This document shows positions 12,556 through 13,287 of a stretch of DNA of 13,287 bases, piece by piece. The DNA is from Actinomycetes bacterium (GTDB lineage: Bacteria > Actinomycetota > Actinomycetes > Mycobacteriales > Micromonosporaceae), in contig JAJYSW010000075.1 of the NCBI GenBank assembly GCA_021793335.1, positions 1-13,287 on the forward strand. Direction: 5' to 3'. The notes under the pieces are model-generated. The model was not told the DNA's origin, did not search any database, and saw only the letters and a list, made by a program, of their open reading frames with translations. A program made the position numbers and the translations under genes. Numbering within the stretch: the stretch's first letter is position 1; every line of letters begins with the position of its first letter.

Positions 12556-13287
12556 TCGCGGCCGGTGCGGCCTGCGGTAAGGCGGTCGCGGGCAGGTCGT
12601 GCGGATCGAGCACACGGTCTGCTCGAATCCTCGATGCCCGGATACGAATCGACTCGGAGTGTCGTCAATGTCCATCCTGTCCGATAATCGTTCGAGTGGA
12701 TGTCGTGTGCGACACGAGTCGCGTGGCGACGCCGAGGCCCTCCCGGGCCACGGCGAGTCACTGTACTCAGTGGACCTGCCGTGGAATTTCGGATAAACCG
12801 AAGCTCGGACGTGCGCACGAACGGCTCGAATCGGGGTCTGAGCAGCGCCACCTGTCGCTTTTCCGACACTGTCGAATTCATGCGGCGAGCGCATCGCGAC
12901 GCCGCCCGGCCCGAGGCGATCCGGGGTCGCCATGCCGGTAGAGCCCCGATCCGGGCGCGCCGCCCCTCCGATCCGAGGCGCCCGGATCGCGGCTCGATCG
13001 AATCCCGCTCCGGCGGGTCGCATGCCGAAAAAGACCATGCGGATACGGACTCCGCCGCCTCGGAACCATGGAATCGGTCATCGGCGTTCGATATATCGAT
13101 CGAAATCGAACCGACCGTCATAACATGAACACACTATCTACAGTGCTCTCAAATAAAAGCGTTCCAAGCAATTTTTACGACCGCATTGATTCACGGTATC
13201 GACCATCGGCACCATCATTCCATTCATATTGCCCCGCCCACTCGGCCACACCCGCCCCTCACGACCAGAGGCGGCCCCGCACCGATC
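12556..13287. other. Gene-free right end with structured and AT-rich parts
   Basis: About 730 bp. No frame reads like a protein; the longest leftward frame is Arg/Ser-rich and motif-free. Structure seen: TCGTGT-GCG-ACACGA at 12703-12717; TTCGG-ATAAA-CCGAA at 12788-12802; a perfect 11-bp stem CGATCCGGGCG (12947-12957) with CGCCCGGATCG (12979-12989); and GTTCGAT/ATCGAAC arms at 13086-13092 and 13105-13111. From about 13081 the base content drops sharply: by hand count 44 of 110 bases (40%) are G/C over 13121-13230, against roughly 70% elsewhere. It probably carries the promoter region of a gene beyond the window. Confidence 0.5.

Noticed and set aside
12600..12640. tRNA T-arm-like stretch CTGCTCGAATCCTCG
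   Set aside because: No acceptor stem, anticodon arm or D-arm can be built around it.

Overview
This is a high-G+C chromosomal segment from an actinomycete (Actinomycetota). That assignment rests on the strong G/C third-position bias of every gene, an LPXTG-type wall anchor, a DtxR/IdeR iron box, an ECF42 sigma factor beside a DGPF protein, a Tat-exported xylanase with a CBM2 domain, and several genes with no Shine-Dalgarno that look leaderless. I cannot name the genus. No rRNA, tRNA, CRISPR array, insertion sequence or prophage was found.

Layout. (1) 1-1370, heme/iron: the tail of a sortase-anchored surface protein, its terminator, then an iron box controlling a heme oxygenase with a C-terminal DUF2470 domain. 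Surface protein plus iron-repressed heme oxygenase suggests the end of a heme acquisition locus, though the uptake genes themselves are outside the window. (2) 2056-4323, membrane stress: an SPFH protein of the YdjI type carrying a C-terminal GYF_2 domain, followed by a zinc-ribbon membrane protein of the YdjG type, closed by a 54-bp perfect palindrome acting as terminator. (3) 4913-6466, a divergent regulatory pair: a TetR repressor and a divergent SDR protein that seems to have lost the classical catalytic residues. Two related inverted-repeat operators sit on the SDR promoter. (4) 6546-8228, a leftward ECF42 sigma factor/DGPF operon with a promoter that fits the sigma factor's own known consensus, hence probable self-activation. 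(5) 8843-9253, a leftward YchJ-family protein. (6) 9415-12555, sugar polymer use: a LacI-type regulator with an extra N-terminal domain that looks like the arm-binding domain of tyrosine recombinases, then a Tat-exported GH30 (subfamily 8-like) glucuronoxylanase with CBM2.

The long gene-free stretches (about 1371-2055, 4324-4912, 8229-8842 and 12556-13287) hold hairpins, a 32-bp tandem repeat and an AT-rich island, but no open frame there reads like a protein. The items I consider most worth pursuing are the recombinase-arm/LacI fusion, the catalytically stripped SDR under two TetR operators, the heme oxygenase-DUF2470 fusion, the SPFH-GYF/zinc-ribbon pair, and the spacerless perfect palindromes used as terminators. 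All function calls rest on reading motifs by eye; no database search was run.
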